Shown: piece after piece, positions 46,951-55,372 of the stretch
Numbering within the stretch: the first letter of the stretch is position 1
How the letters are laid out: each line of letters starts with the position of its first letter
From: Tomocerus qinae
Taxonomy: Eukaryota > Arthropoda > Collembola > Entomobryomorpha > Tomoceridae
Assembly: GCA_020055645.1 (NCBI GenBank)
Contig: CM034547.1
Location: 48,238,909-48,302,908, forward strand
DNA length: 64,000 nucleotides
Direction: 5' to 3'
The notes under the pieces: generated by a model
Told to the model about the DNA's origin: nothing
What the model saw: only the letters and a program-made list of their open reading frames with translations
Database searches by the model: none
Translations under genes and position numbers: made by a program

Positions 46951-47352
46951 ATGACTGAAGATATCTGGAAGATACAACTGACCTCCGACAGAACTAATGT
47001 ACTCAATACAGGGACACTCATCTGTAGTGGGATAGCAATCACCGTCACGGAGAATCTGTACTTCCCACCAAACTCAGCGGTCACGGTGAACGCAGGAATG
47101 AGAGTTAAAGTGCCCTATAAAGCGCAAATAATACCCGACACCGACTTTATCTCAAAATACCCCGCAGTGATAGACTGTTTTATGTTTGGCTCCAACTACA
47201 AGCGTAAAATTAAAGTAGTAGTGAAAAACGTTTCATCCAGGTCATTCACGACATCTCCCCATGAGACAATCTTCCACATAGCACTCAATCCACAGAGACC
47301 AGCAAGGCTACAATTCGTCAGCACAATTTGGGATGGCCACACAAACACTTAA
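46951..47352 (+). CDS. dUTPase-like ORF 4
   Basis: 133 residues. The pattern is FPPNSAVTVNAGMRVKVPYK, then a segment around VIDCFMFGSNYKRKIKVVVK whose VID...Y.rkIkV layout echoes dUTPase motif 3 (GxID-x2-YRGEI) with substitutions, then TSPHETIFHIAL in the motif 4 position. This is the array member with the most motif 3 resemblance. The C-terminal P-loop-like motif 5 is absent. Its stop overlaps ORF 5 by 20 bp. Confidence 0.72.
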   Translation: MTEDIWKIQLTSDRTNVLNTGTLICSGIAITVTENLYFPPNSAVTVNAGMRVKVPYKAQIIPDTDFISKYPAVIDCFMFGSNYKRKIKVVVKNVSSRSFTTSPHETIFHIALNPQRPARLQFVSTIWDGHTNT

Positions 47353-47773
47353 AGTTCAACTTACCCATCCCGGGGCACTTCTACCTCAATACACGAGCAT
47401 ATTTTCTCATAACTTACAAATACATACAGTGCACGACATTACAGTGGACCCGAGAAAGACAATTTGTGCCTTTACAGGAGTAGTAGTGAAAATCCCCGAA
47501 GGACACATAGGAATATTGAGCGAACCAGACAGTTTACACATCGATTTACTCGTACGAAACGACACCATCTCAGCCAACCAAGCCCGTATGGTCGACGTCG
47601 TAATTACCAATCTAGGAGAGACACCACTACAAATACCAGCCACCACACCAATTGCGTACCTGACCCTGAATCCTTCATGCCGATTGACACTGGAGATCGT
47701 CGACTCCATCTACATTCCGCCAGTTTATCCATCAGACGAAGACACTAGCGACGTCTCATCACTGTCACCATAA
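47333..47773 (+). CDS. dUTPase-like ORF 5
   Basis: 146 residues, starting inside the end of ORF 4 (ATGA-style overlap of 20 bp). It reads DPRKTICAFTGVVVKIPEGH, IGILSEPDSL where dUTPases have the g-i-RSGLA motif 2, and MVDVVITNLGETPLQIPATT followed by PIAYLTL (motif 4 position). It is the member closest in layout to a dUTPase, and also to the linker preceding the RT in this element's pol. Catalytic residues are lacking. The acidic tail contains DEDTSD. Confidence 0.74.
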   Translation: MATQTLKVQLTHPGALLPQYTSIFSHNLQIHTVHDITVDPRKTICAFTGVVVKIPEGHIGILSEPDSLHIDLLVRNDTISANQARMVDVVITNLGETPLQIPATTPIAYLTLNPSCRLTLEIVDSIYIPPVYPSDEDTSDVSSLSP

Positions 47774-47933
47774 GGCTAAGCAGTTTTTATTCTTTTCTTT
47801 ACATAGTAGCATAACACTGTAGAACTAAGCTTATACGACCACCTTCAACAGATAAGGCTTAAATAGTACGAGCATAATTATAATTATCGATAGTCTAATC
47901 CCCTATAACCCACTAACACTGACCGGGTTCTAT
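47774..47933 (+). other. Short leader before the retropepsin ORF with a splice-acceptor-like site
   Basis: TTTTTATTCTTTTCTTTACATAG (ending near 47807) is a strong pyrimidine-tract plus AG, about 125 bp before the ATG at 47934. It could be the 3' splice site of a subgenomic mRNA for the downstream ORFs. This is inference only. Confidence 0.35.
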
Positions 47934-48359
47934 ATGAGCGAACCCGAGGCGATAACCGTCCAGGTAGTGGGCCTGCAAGTAGCAACCCCGCTGCTAGACC
48001 CGGAGTACTATCACTCGAGCCTAGCGATATGTAACAATAAGGTAACCAAGATTTTTATAGACACGGGTTTAAGTCTCACGATAGCTCATATAGATCTAGT
48101 AGACCCAGAGGAAGTAAGGGAAACGTCTCTTAAAGTGGTGATCTCCACGGGAGAGAACTTAAATATTCTGGGCCAGGCCAACATTAGGTTAAACATTGGT
48201 GGTAAAGACATTTTCCACAAGGCCATCCTAGTGAGCAATTTACCCCAGAGTAGCGTGATAGTAGGGAGCGATTTTCTGGAAAAAGCAGGAGCTCGATTAG
48301 ACTATCACCATAAGACCTTCTCTATAGCTGGAGGAGAAGCTATCGCTTGGTATCGATAG
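47934..48359 (+). CDS. Free-standing retropepsin-like aspartic protease
   Basis: 141 residues with a complete retropepsin layout. There is a catalytic DTG in KIFIDTGLSLTIAHIDL, the flap-like STGENLNILGQANI, the hydrophobic-Gly VIVGSDFLEKAGARLDY and a terminal strand. It is homologous to the protease in the element's main pol frame, which has DSG and the matching IIGNDILDKLKARIDY. Retropepsins act as dimers to cleave retroelement polyproteins. The ORF has its own ATG and stop, is upstream of gag, and is not fused to anything, which is abnormal for this class. The catalytic triad looks intact, so it may be active. It could act alone or heterodimerise with the pol protease. Confidence 0.85.
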   Translation: MSEPEAITVQVVGLQVATPLLDPEYYHSSLAICNNKVTKIFIDTGLSLTIAHIDLVDPEEVRETSLKVVISTGENLNILGQANIRLNIGGKDIFHKAILVSNLPQSSVIVGSDFLEKAGARLDYHHKTFSIAGGEAIAWYR

Positions 48360-48398
48360 AGCCGACCCATACTCACATATAGTAACGGGATAAGCATT

Positions 48399-48590
48399 AT
48401 GCACCCTGTAATTAGGACAGCATTGACTATAGCCTTTCTGCTGGCAGTGACTGCTGTCTATCAGGGGTGTAGGAAACAATACTCTGACAGGCTGTGTCGA
48501 TATTACACGATAGCTTACATCTTTCAAACGTCCTTACTATTCTTCACCATCATCTTCGTGTATACCCTCATCCTATACTCTTTAGAATAA
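48399..48590 (+). CDS. Small two-helix membrane ORF
   Basis: 63 residues. It has a first hydrophobic segment (ALTIAFLLAVTAVYQG), a short basic Cys-containing loop (CRKQYSDRLC), and a second hydrophobic segment (AYIFQTSLLFFTIIFVYTLI) near the C-terminus. The ATG follows the protease-like stop by 39 bp. I do not recognise it. The size and layout recall small viral membrane proteins, but that is analogy only. It could be a chance frame; it is retained because hydrophobicity is confined to two well-formed segments. Confidence 0.45.
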   Translation: MHPVIRTALTIAFLLAVTAVYQGCRKQYSDRLCRYYTIAYIFQTSLLFFTIIFVYTLILYSLE

Positions 48591-48779
48591 CTCTAGAATG
48601 GACAGACAAAACCCTCTAGACAGTTCCACACCAATAGCCCCTGGCGACCGACAACCTCTCCGTCCCTCAACTTCGGGACTACCGAACACAGTCCAAAGCA
48701 GGGAGTCAACCTAAATCCCCGTAGGGTTTGGAACTTTGGAGACCCCATCCCGCCAGAGGACGGAGCTTCCACCAATTCA

Positions 48780-50711
48780 ATGGACAATTGGGGAGTGGAA
48801 CCACCCGTCTCGCAGGCGGCCCCTTCCGGAGTCACAACAACCAGCGCTCCGGTCACCTCAGTAAGCAACCCCGTCCCAATCAGTAGCTCCATATTTCCCA
48901 ATTTCTATCCCCTCCTGACCCCAGTGGGGAATTATCGGTCGGACACCGTGTTTCATACTTTAGGACCTCAGAATAGAGAACCACCTCCACCCACGGGTCC
49001 GCCACACCTCCTACGAGCGGAGGCGGCTATGCGAGCTTATCAAGCTTACTATAATAACCTCGCCCGACAGGAGGATAGAGACAGGGAGTTATTTCAGGAC
49101 GAGGAGGGAGATGCCGACCAACGTCAGGTCGCCGCTGATCAGAATGTACCGAGAAACATAGCCAATAAGGATAACACAGGCCGCGGAAACGACAATGGTC
49201 GGGGAGACACATCAGTCGGTACCACCGCCGAACGAACTTTCGCTCAACTACGAAGAGACCTAGAAGATGTTCCTGGGAATCCACCCCAATTGATTAGAAA
49301 TAGGTTCCTCCTAGACCAGTTAAATGCCCCACAAGGTCCAACTTTCCGGCCGGGACAGCGGCCCAGCCGAAATTCACCACCACCACATAGAGCCCCCAGG
49401 AGATCGTTCGGAATACGACCCAAGCCTATTAGGCCAACCACATTACCCCCAGTAGAGGAGGAACCCCAGAACATAACTTTCGTCCCTAACACAACCCCAG
49501 GTGGAGCACCCATAGCAGTCCCTATTCCTACACTAACCATCAGCCAGATACAACCTGGAACCATTGCCGCATACAGAGGAGATGTTGACGATGCAGAAGA
49601 AGCAAGAAATTTCATTGAAAGGTACGAGGGCATCACCTCGGGCATGACTTCCAAAGACAGGGTCCGGCATATTGTTCGATTCCTAGAAGGGACAGCATAT
49701 AGATGGTTAACCTTGTGGCAAGTAGAGCTCACACAGGAATTGGATAGAGATACTACCGGAGCCATCAAAACGAGATGGGAACTACTCCGGTGGCCAGAGC
49801 TGAAAGCTCGATTCCTAAAGGTTTTTGCGAAAGGTTCTGACTGTGCATATATGACATGTAAACAGCTTGATAGCGAGACTGGTAAAACGTTCTACTTCAG
49901 GATGTTGAAAGCCCATGAGGACGCAGGCAAGCCATTAACGGAAGACCAACTGGTCAAACTCATGATAAGCAACCTTAACGAAACTTTTAGGGATAAAGTA
50001 GACTCAAGCCGCTATGAGGAGCTTGAGAAACTCTCTTTACGCTTGCAGGAGTTAGATAACAAGCGGAGTGTTCGACTCAAAGAAATAAGAGAAAACAAGT
50101 ATAAGAGACAGATAGCTGTATTGACTGACGACCGTCTCAAAGGTTACCACCAGCCTAGCCGTTTTAAGGAAGGCTCCTTTTCGGGAGCCGAGTCCTCTGA
50201 CTCGGAGCATGACTCCAGATCTAGGGCACGCGTTAGGTACTCAGGTAGACACAGACCCAGAGTCAGCGTCTCCCCTGTAACCATGCGAGATGGGAGTGAC
50301 CGTCAGGTCAGTAGTAGCCTCAGGAACACCCAATGCTATACCTGTAAAGGCTGGGGACACACCTCGAGGGATTGCCCCTCGGATACGTACTATGACTCCG
50401 ATAGCAAATCTCGCGTCAGGTTTAGTAGCCGGAGAGACCATAGCAGATCCCCACAGCGAGCCAACAGGTACAGCGACGGTAGGGACACTCCTCCGTGGGG
50501 AGGAAGGCGAAGTTCGCGATCACCGAAGGGTAGGGAAAACCCAGGTTACACCTCAGACCGGAGGAGGTATCAACAATCCCCCGAAAGACATCGCACAGAA
50601 GGGGTGTCCCCAATTCCCACGGCAAGGCATAGGAACATGTCTCCAGCAAGGAACAATGTAAAAACTGAACCTAAGCTGGAAAGTAAAATGAAACAGGAAA
50701 ACAACGATTAG
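48780..50711 (+). CDS. gag: Gag polyprotein
   Basis: 643 residues. A Pro-rich, disordered N-terminus (~1-250) is followed by a Retrotrans_gag-type capsid region (~265-440; ARNFIERYEGITSGM, then RFLEGTAYRWLTLW, WPELKARFLKVF and LMISNLNETFRDKV). One CCHC zinc knuckle lies at 519-532 (C519, C522, H527, C532). A strongly Arg/Ser-rich C-terminus should bind RNA. I took the first ATG; the frame is open upstream to 48597, and a separate 38-codon frame starts at 48598. The stop at 50709-50711 is overlapped by the -1 protease frame, which opens at 50687. Confidence 0.93.
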   Translation: MDNWGVEPPVSQAAPSGVTTTSAPVTSVSNPVPISSSIFPNFYPLLTPVGNYRSDTVFHTLGPQNREPPPPTGPPHLLRAEAAMRAYQAYYNNLARQEDRDRELFQDEEGDADQRQVAADQNVPRNIANKDNTGRGNDNGRGDTSVGTTAERTFAQLRRDLEDVPGNPPQLIRNRFLLDQLNAPQGPTFRPGQRPSRNSPPPHRAPRRSFGIRPKPIRPTTLPPVEEEPQNITFVPNTTPGGAPIAVPIPTLTISQIQPGTIAAYRGDVDDAEEARNFIERYEGITSGMTSKDRVRHIVRFLEGTAYRWLTLWQVELTQELDRDTTGAIKTRWELLRWPELKARFLKVFAKGSDCAYMTCKQLDSETGKTFYFRMLKAHEDAGKPLTEDQLVKLMISNLNETFRDKVDSSRYEELEKLSLRLQELDNKRSVRLKEIRENKYKRQIAVLTDDRLKGYHQPSRFKEGSFSGAESSDSEHDSRSRARVRYSGRHRPRVSVSPVTMRDGSDRQVSSSLRNTQCYTCKGWGHTSRDCPSDTYYDSDSKSRVRFSSRRDHSRSPQRANRYSDGRDTPPWGGRRSSRSPKGRENPGYTSDRRRYQQSPERHRTEGVSPIPTARHRNMSPARNNVKTEPKLESKMKQENND

Positions 50712-52153
50712 CAGGCGATAATGGAGACCATCCCTGCACAATCCTAGGTAAACGGTCTCCAGACAAAACCACTCTCACTGCACCACACACAACACTTAAA
50801 AAGAGAAAAGCTACCGAAGTAGCCACCATAGGTAAAGGAAAGCAATTGTTTTGCAACATAAGTTTAAACGGCCACCCAACCAAAGCACTTATCGATTCAG
50901 GCGCGGGCCTTAGCGTGGCTCACGTCAGCACTCTAAGAGATAGGCAATTAAGGAGAACCAAATATAAGGTAGTGACAGCAAGTGGAGAACCCTTAGACAT
51001 TTTAGGAGAAGCCGTATTTAGTGTTAAGATAGGTAGAATAGTTATTAGACATAGCACAATTATCATAGGTAACCTCCCAGTAGGGACCTTTATAATAGGT
51101 AACGACATCCTGGACAAACTTAAAGCTAGAATCGACTATAGTAAAAGAACAATTAGATTGAGTAACGGAGAGACTATCAACTGGGAATATTCCCAGATGG
51201 GAAAGATTGTACAACCAGAACTAGGGGAGCCCGAGCGAAGGGTGACTAGCCACCTCTACACTTCGACTAAGACGTGCACCGTCAATAAAGATTGCGAAGA
51301 CCAGGGCAACCGCTCTGTGACTCCGACTAAGACGTGCACCGTCAATAAAGATTGCGAAGACCAGGGCAACCGCTCTGTGACTCCGACTAAGACGTGCACC
51401 GTCAATAAAGATTGCGAAGACCAGGGCAACCGCTCTGTGACTCCGACTAAGACGTGCACCGTCAATAAAGATTGCGAAGACCAGGGCAACCGCTCTGTGA
51501 CTCCGACTAAGACGTGCACCGTCAATAAAGATTGCGAAGACCAGGGCAACCGCTCTGTGACTCCGACTAAGACGTGCACCGTCAATAAAGATTGCGAAGA
51601 CCAGGGCAACCGCTCTGTGACTCCGACTAAGACGTGCACCGTCAATAAAGATTGCGAAGACCAGGGCAACCGCTCTGTGACTCCGACTAAGACGTGCACC
51701 GTCAATAAAGATTGCGAAGACCAGGGCAACCGCTCTGTGACTCCGACTAAGACGTGCACCGTCAATAAAGATTGCGAAGACCAGGGCAACCGCTCTGTGA
51801 CTCCGACTAAGACGTGCACCGTCAATAAAGATTGCGAAGACCAGAGCAGCCGCTCTGTGAATTCGGCGATAAGCCAAAATAATTCAATGATTGAAACTAA
51901 TAGCTATACATTAAACAAATCTAACTTATTGCATAATGCTAATCATCCGCTTCACAGCTTGCGCACCCCACCTGACATCGCTGCACAATTACCATACCAC
52001 CACCTCAATAACGAACAATACGTTAACGCTATCACTTTCACTGCACCCCTTCTGTACATAACGCCAGCACCATTTGCTTGCCCGCTAACAGCATATCAAT
52101 GGTTAATATTAATTTACCTGCTTCTATTTCGGCCGACAAGACATTTTACATAA
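50687..52153 (+). CDS. pro: Pol-frame protease with ten 20-residue repeats
   Basis: This frame lies at -1 relative to gag and overlaps its last 25 bases, the usual gag-pro frameshift arrangement; it has no ATG of its own near the start. The retropepsin domain carries ALIDSGAGLSVAHV (catalytic DSG), a flap region (VTASGEPLDILGEAV) and IIGNDILDKLKARIDY. It is followed by ten copies of a 60-bp unit (51264-51863) encoding TKTCTVNKDCEDQGNRSVTP, and then by a tail that closes at a stop in the protease-RT linker region. The remaining linker lies in another frame (52027-52206), so protease and RT are not in one open frame in this copy. Confidence 0.88.
   Translation, partial: NETGKQRLAGDNGDHPCTILGKRSPDKTTLTAPHTTLKKRKATEVATIGKGKQLFCNISLNGHPTKALIDSGAGLSVAHVSTLRDRQLRRTKYKVVTASGEPLDILGEAVFSVKIGRIVIRHSTIIIGNLPVGTFIIGNDILDKLKARIDYSKRTIRLSNGETINWEYSQMGKIVQPELGEPERRVTSHLYTSTKTCTVNKDCEDQGNRSVTPTKTCTVNKDCEDQGNRSVTPTKTCTVNKDCEDQGNRSVTPTKTCTVNKDCEDQGNRSVTPTKTCTVNKDCEDQGNRSVTPTKTCTVNKDCEDQGNRSVTPTKTCTVNKDCEDQGNRSVTPTKTCTVNKDCEDQGNRSVTPTKTCTVNKDCEDQGNRSVTPTKTCTVNKDCEDQSSRSVNSAISQNNSMIETNSYTLNKSNLLHNANHPLHSLRTPPDIAAQLPYHHLNNEQYVNAITFTAPLLYITPAPFACPLTAYQWLILIYLLLFRPTRHFT
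50696..50702 (+). promoter_or_regulatory. Candidate -1 frameshift heptamer at the gag end
   Basis: G-GAA-AAC is in the right phase for slippage from the gag frame into the protease frame, inside the only 25-bp overlap window and 7 bp before the gag stop. It departs from the XXXYYYZ rule in its first triplet, so it is a weak candidate. Confidence 0.3.
51264..51863 (+). repeat. Perfect 60-bp tandem repeat, ten units, in frame
   Basis: Nine consecutive 60-base units are identical in every base, and the tenth differs only at its end (GGGCAAC to GAGCAGC, then ATTCG). The 60-bp period is 20 codons, so the reading frame is kept. Each unit has two Cys (CTVNKDC). Near-perfect identity implies recent unequal exchange or slippage during replication. 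Confidence 0.95.
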
Positions 52154-52192
52154 CACCTAACGTAAAGACAGAAGTAGAGTACGGACTAATGA

Positions 52193-55100
52193 TTATCCTC
52201 TATAGTTGACAAACAGAGTCATGGGCTGACTATCATTAATCTCAATAATCAACCTACTACTATATACCACAACCAAAATCTAGGTACCCTAACAGATTTA
52301 ATAGAATATAATCAAACGGAACAAGACGAGGCACGAATAGCCTCCCTTAGAGAATACAAACGACCGGCATTCGATATCAAACATTTTAATGTAAACCCGA
52401 AAGCCAAACATCAGGATGTGCAAAGATTAGCAAGAGTTCTGAAGAAATATTACGATGTGTTTGCATTCAACACATCCGAATTAACAGGGACAGATGTAGT
52501 CACACATAGTATAGACACAGGAAACTCTAAACCCATACGACAGAGGTTATGGAACAGATACTCCAAAGCGGAGAATGACATTATCAAGGCACAGATAGCT
52601 GAGATGTTGGCTGCAGGAGTGATCACACGTTGCACTAGTCCCTACAGCGCTAATGTAGTTTTGGCTAAGAAGTCAGACGGCACCTATAGATTTTGTGTCG
52701 ATTATAGAGCATTAAATAAGATCACTACCTTCCAGAGTTACCCATTACCTAACATACAGGACATACTAGATTCCCTATCGGGGAGTAGTAGCTTTACTAT
52801 TCTAGATGCCATGACGGGATTCTGGCAAATTCTCATGAATCAGGAAGACGGTTCTCATTTAAAGACCGCTTTCATCACTAAATTCGGAACATTCGCTTAC
52901 GCATCTATGCCTTTCGGACTCATGGGAGCCCCGGCAACATTTTGCATGGCTATCGACCAGATATTAGGAGACATCAGAGACCAAGTGTCTTGGTATATGG
53001 ACGATGTGATTTCCCACGGGAAAACTCACGAGGAGAACACAAGCAAATTAGAGAAAATTCTAGAACGGTTTAAGACCCATAAGATGAAACTTAAAATTTC
53101 TAAATGCAAATTTCTTTACGAGGAGGTAAAGCTATTGGGCTCTATAGTAGATGGCAAAGGAGTCCGTCCGGATACGGAAAAAGTAGAAGCATTAATTAAG
53201 ATGCCTTTGCCAGATACCCTTAAGAAATTACGCTCATTTTTGGGCGCTGTCAACTTCTACAGAAAACATATCCCTAAATTGGCATACGAAGCAAAAGTAC
53301 TGTATGACATGATAAAAGGCACAGATAGGCTGAGCAAATTACGTCCATGGACGGATGTTGGTAGGAAAGCATTTAAGAAAATTATCAAAATGTTAGCGGA
53401 TGCTACATTGCTCCATCACTATGACCCAAGCTTGAAAATAGAAATACATACGGATGCATGTGATTACGCTGTGGCCGCAGTACTCATACAAATAAGAAAG
53501 TTAAAACCAACTAGCGATAATAGAAAAGCCAAGCGAATCGAAGAACCTTTGCAATACATGAGCCGAGTACTGACAGGAAACCAACTTAAGTGGTCAATTC
53601 CTGAGAAGGAGTGTCTAGCACTGATGTTGAGCTTAGACGCATTTCGCCCATACATAGCCTTAAAACATTTTACAGTACGTACTGATCATCTAGCCCTTTC
53701 TTACCTACAGACAGTAAAAGACCCCATGAAATCGAGAATAGGCAGATGGGCATTGAAACTAAACATTTTTAAATGTGACATAATTCATAAGTCAGGAATA
53801 ACCAACAATGTCCCGGATGCACTTTCGAGAAATCCATTTGATAAACCCCTCGACATCAACAAGACTCTACACATAGAAACTTATTCCTTGAAGACAATAG
53901 AAGGGAACCAAACAGATAAAGACACTTGCCTGACAGAGGATGCACAACAACTAGAAGGATTACTAGGAATAGACATAGGACAATCACAGTTACTCGACGA
54001 ACAGTGTAAGGATATCCTTTTAGATATCGACAAACACCCCAATTATTCTTTCGAGGAAAATATTCTATACCATAATTCTAGCAAAGGCGACAAGAAAATT
54101 CTTGTCCCAATGGCGTTAAGAGGAATCATTATCGAACTCTTCCACGACTCAGCCTGGGCAGGTCACCTTGGCCACTTAAAAACAATTTTCCGTATTAAAG
54201 ATAGATTATTCTGGCCTGGTATGACCAAAGATATTAAAACATACATTAATAAATGCCTAACGTGTCGAAAACACAAGTTACCTCTGAGGAAACGACCAGG
54301 ACTACTAAAACCCATAGAAGTTAGCTCATCGACCAAGTTTGTTAGTCCTGGAGAATTTTACTGCATAGATATTTTGGGACCATTTCCCGAGTCACGTAGA
54401 GGTTACAAACACATTGTCATTGCGACGGACTACGTGACTAGGTTTGCTATAGCTGCACCAACCAAGACAGCAAACGCAGTCAAGGTCGTCGACTTTCTGT
54501 TCGAACGAATCGTGAGCACATTCGGTGGTTTCAAGACACTGTTATCAGACTGTAATCCTTGTTTCCATTCTTGGCTGCTTTTCGCTTTAGCTGAGAAACT
54601 GAGATTCAAGCACAACATCGCTAATCCCTACTGCCACAACATAGTGGGACTGGTCGAACGTTTTAATAAAACAATAGCCAGCATATTAGCCAAAATTATT
54701 CCACAGGAAGAAGGATTTGATAGTTGGTGTACTTACATAGGATATGCGTTATTCGCTTACAATACTTCTCTCCATCCGAGTTTGATGGAGAAACCGTCAT
54801 ATCTATTTTTAGGACGGGATGTGATACATCCTGTTTACCAAGGCTTAGATTTACCCACAAACTCTTTAACAGCGGACGTCATACTGGCCCGATATAAGAA
54901 TGCACTCGCCTCCGCTAGAGATCATTTAATAATCGCACAGGCTAGAAATAAGAAATACTTCGATAAAGATAGAGGAGACATCCAACTCCGAATAGGCGAC
55001 CTAGTCCTTTACGAAGTCGCTACCCGTAGGAAAGGAGAGCCTGACAAACTCCAACCTAAACTTAAAGGTCCATACAAAATCATCAGTAAGTTAGGCGATT

Positions 55101-55372
55101 TAACATTCGCAATTACTCCAGTAGACAAACCTGGCAAAATATACATAGTCGGAGGCAGACTGTTACACCTATATATCCCAGGGAACCTCCTTGAAGAAAC
55201 TCCTCCACATAGTCTCGTCGGAGACACCTCAGACCCAGTAACCGGAGATCCGACACCCATACACGACGAGTCACCCACTACAACCTCATCCTCCAACAGA
55301 CCCCCTCTTCGTCGCTCACCCCGGTTAGCAGGGAAACATGTGGACGATTCTCGTAACTCTGATGGCAAGTAG
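52193..55372 (+). CDS. pol: Pol: reverse transcriptase, RNase H, integrase
   Basis: The open frame starts after a stop at 52190-52192; the RT part is clear from about 52418. Residue numbers count from 52418. RT: catalytic Asp in ILDAMTGFWQI (~130) and YMDD (193-196). RNase H: HTDACDYA (from 344) to VPDALSR. Integrase: a His/Cys zinc finger (HLGHLKT...CLTCRKHK) and the DD35E triad, Asp 651 (CIDILGPF), Asp 711 (LLSDCNP) and Glu 747 (GLVERFN) with 35 residues between the last two. A GPY/F-type module follows (KLKGPYKI). There is no chromodomain. All catalytic residues are present. The first ~75 codons form a dUTPase-like linker (LTIINLNNQPTTIYHNQNLG). The last 35 bases overlap the env-like ORF. 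Confidence 0.94.
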   Translation, partial: LSSIVDKQSHGLTIINLNNQPTTIYHNQNLGTLTDLIEYNQTEQDEARIASLREYKRPAFDIKHFNVNPKAKHQDVQRLARVLKKYYDVFAFNTSELTGTDVVTHSIDTGNSKPIRQRLWNRYSKAENDIIKAQIAEMLAAGVITRCTSPYSANVVLAKKSDGTYRFCVDYRALNKITTFQSYPLPNIQDILDSLSGSSSFTILDAMTGFWQILMNQEDGSHLKTAFITKFGTFAYASMPFGLMGAPATFCMAIDQILGDIRDQVSWYMDDVISHGKTHEENTSKLEKILERFKTHKMKLKISKCKFLYEEVKLLGSIVDGKGVRPDTEKVEALIKMPLPDTLKKLRSFLGAVNFYRKHIPKLAYEAKVLYDMIKGTDRLSKLRPWTDVGRKAFKKIIKMLADATLLHHYDPSLKIEIHTDACDYAVAAVLIQIRKLKPTSDNRKAKRIEEPLQYMSRVLTGNQLKWSIPEKECLALMLSLDAFRPYIALKHFTVRTDHLALSYLQTVKDPMKSRIGRWALKLNIFKCDIIHKSGITNNVPDALSRNPFDKPLDINKTLHIETYSLKTIEGNQTDKDTCLTEDAQQLEGLLGIDIGQSQLLDEQCKDILLDIDKHPNYSFEENILYHNSSKGDKKILVPMALRGIIIELFHDSAWAGHLGHLKTIFRIKDRLFWPGMTKDIKTYINKCLTCRKHKLPLRKRPGLLKPIEVSSSTKFVSPGEFYCIDILGPFPESRRGYKHIVIATDYVTRFAIAAPTKTANAVKVVDFLFERIVSTFGGFKTLLSDCNPCFHSWLLFALAEKLRFKHNIANPYCHNIVGLVERFNKTIASILAKIIPQEEGFDSWCTYIGYALFAYNTSLHPSLMEKPSYLFLGRDVIHPVYQGLDLPTNSLTADVILARYKNALASARDHLIIAQARNKKYFDKDRGDIQLRIGDLVLYEVATRRKGEPDKLQPKLKGPYKIISKLGDLTFAITPVDKPGKIYIVGGRLLHLYIPGNLLEETPPHSLVGDTSDPVTGDPTPIHDESPTTTSSSNRPPLRRSPRLAGKHVDDSRNSDGK

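Noticed and set aside
51221..51877. Long antisense open frames (218 and 189 codons) over the protease repeats
   Set aside because: They exist only because a perfect 60-bp unit keeps any stop-free frame open; they mirror the sense repeat and have no independent support.
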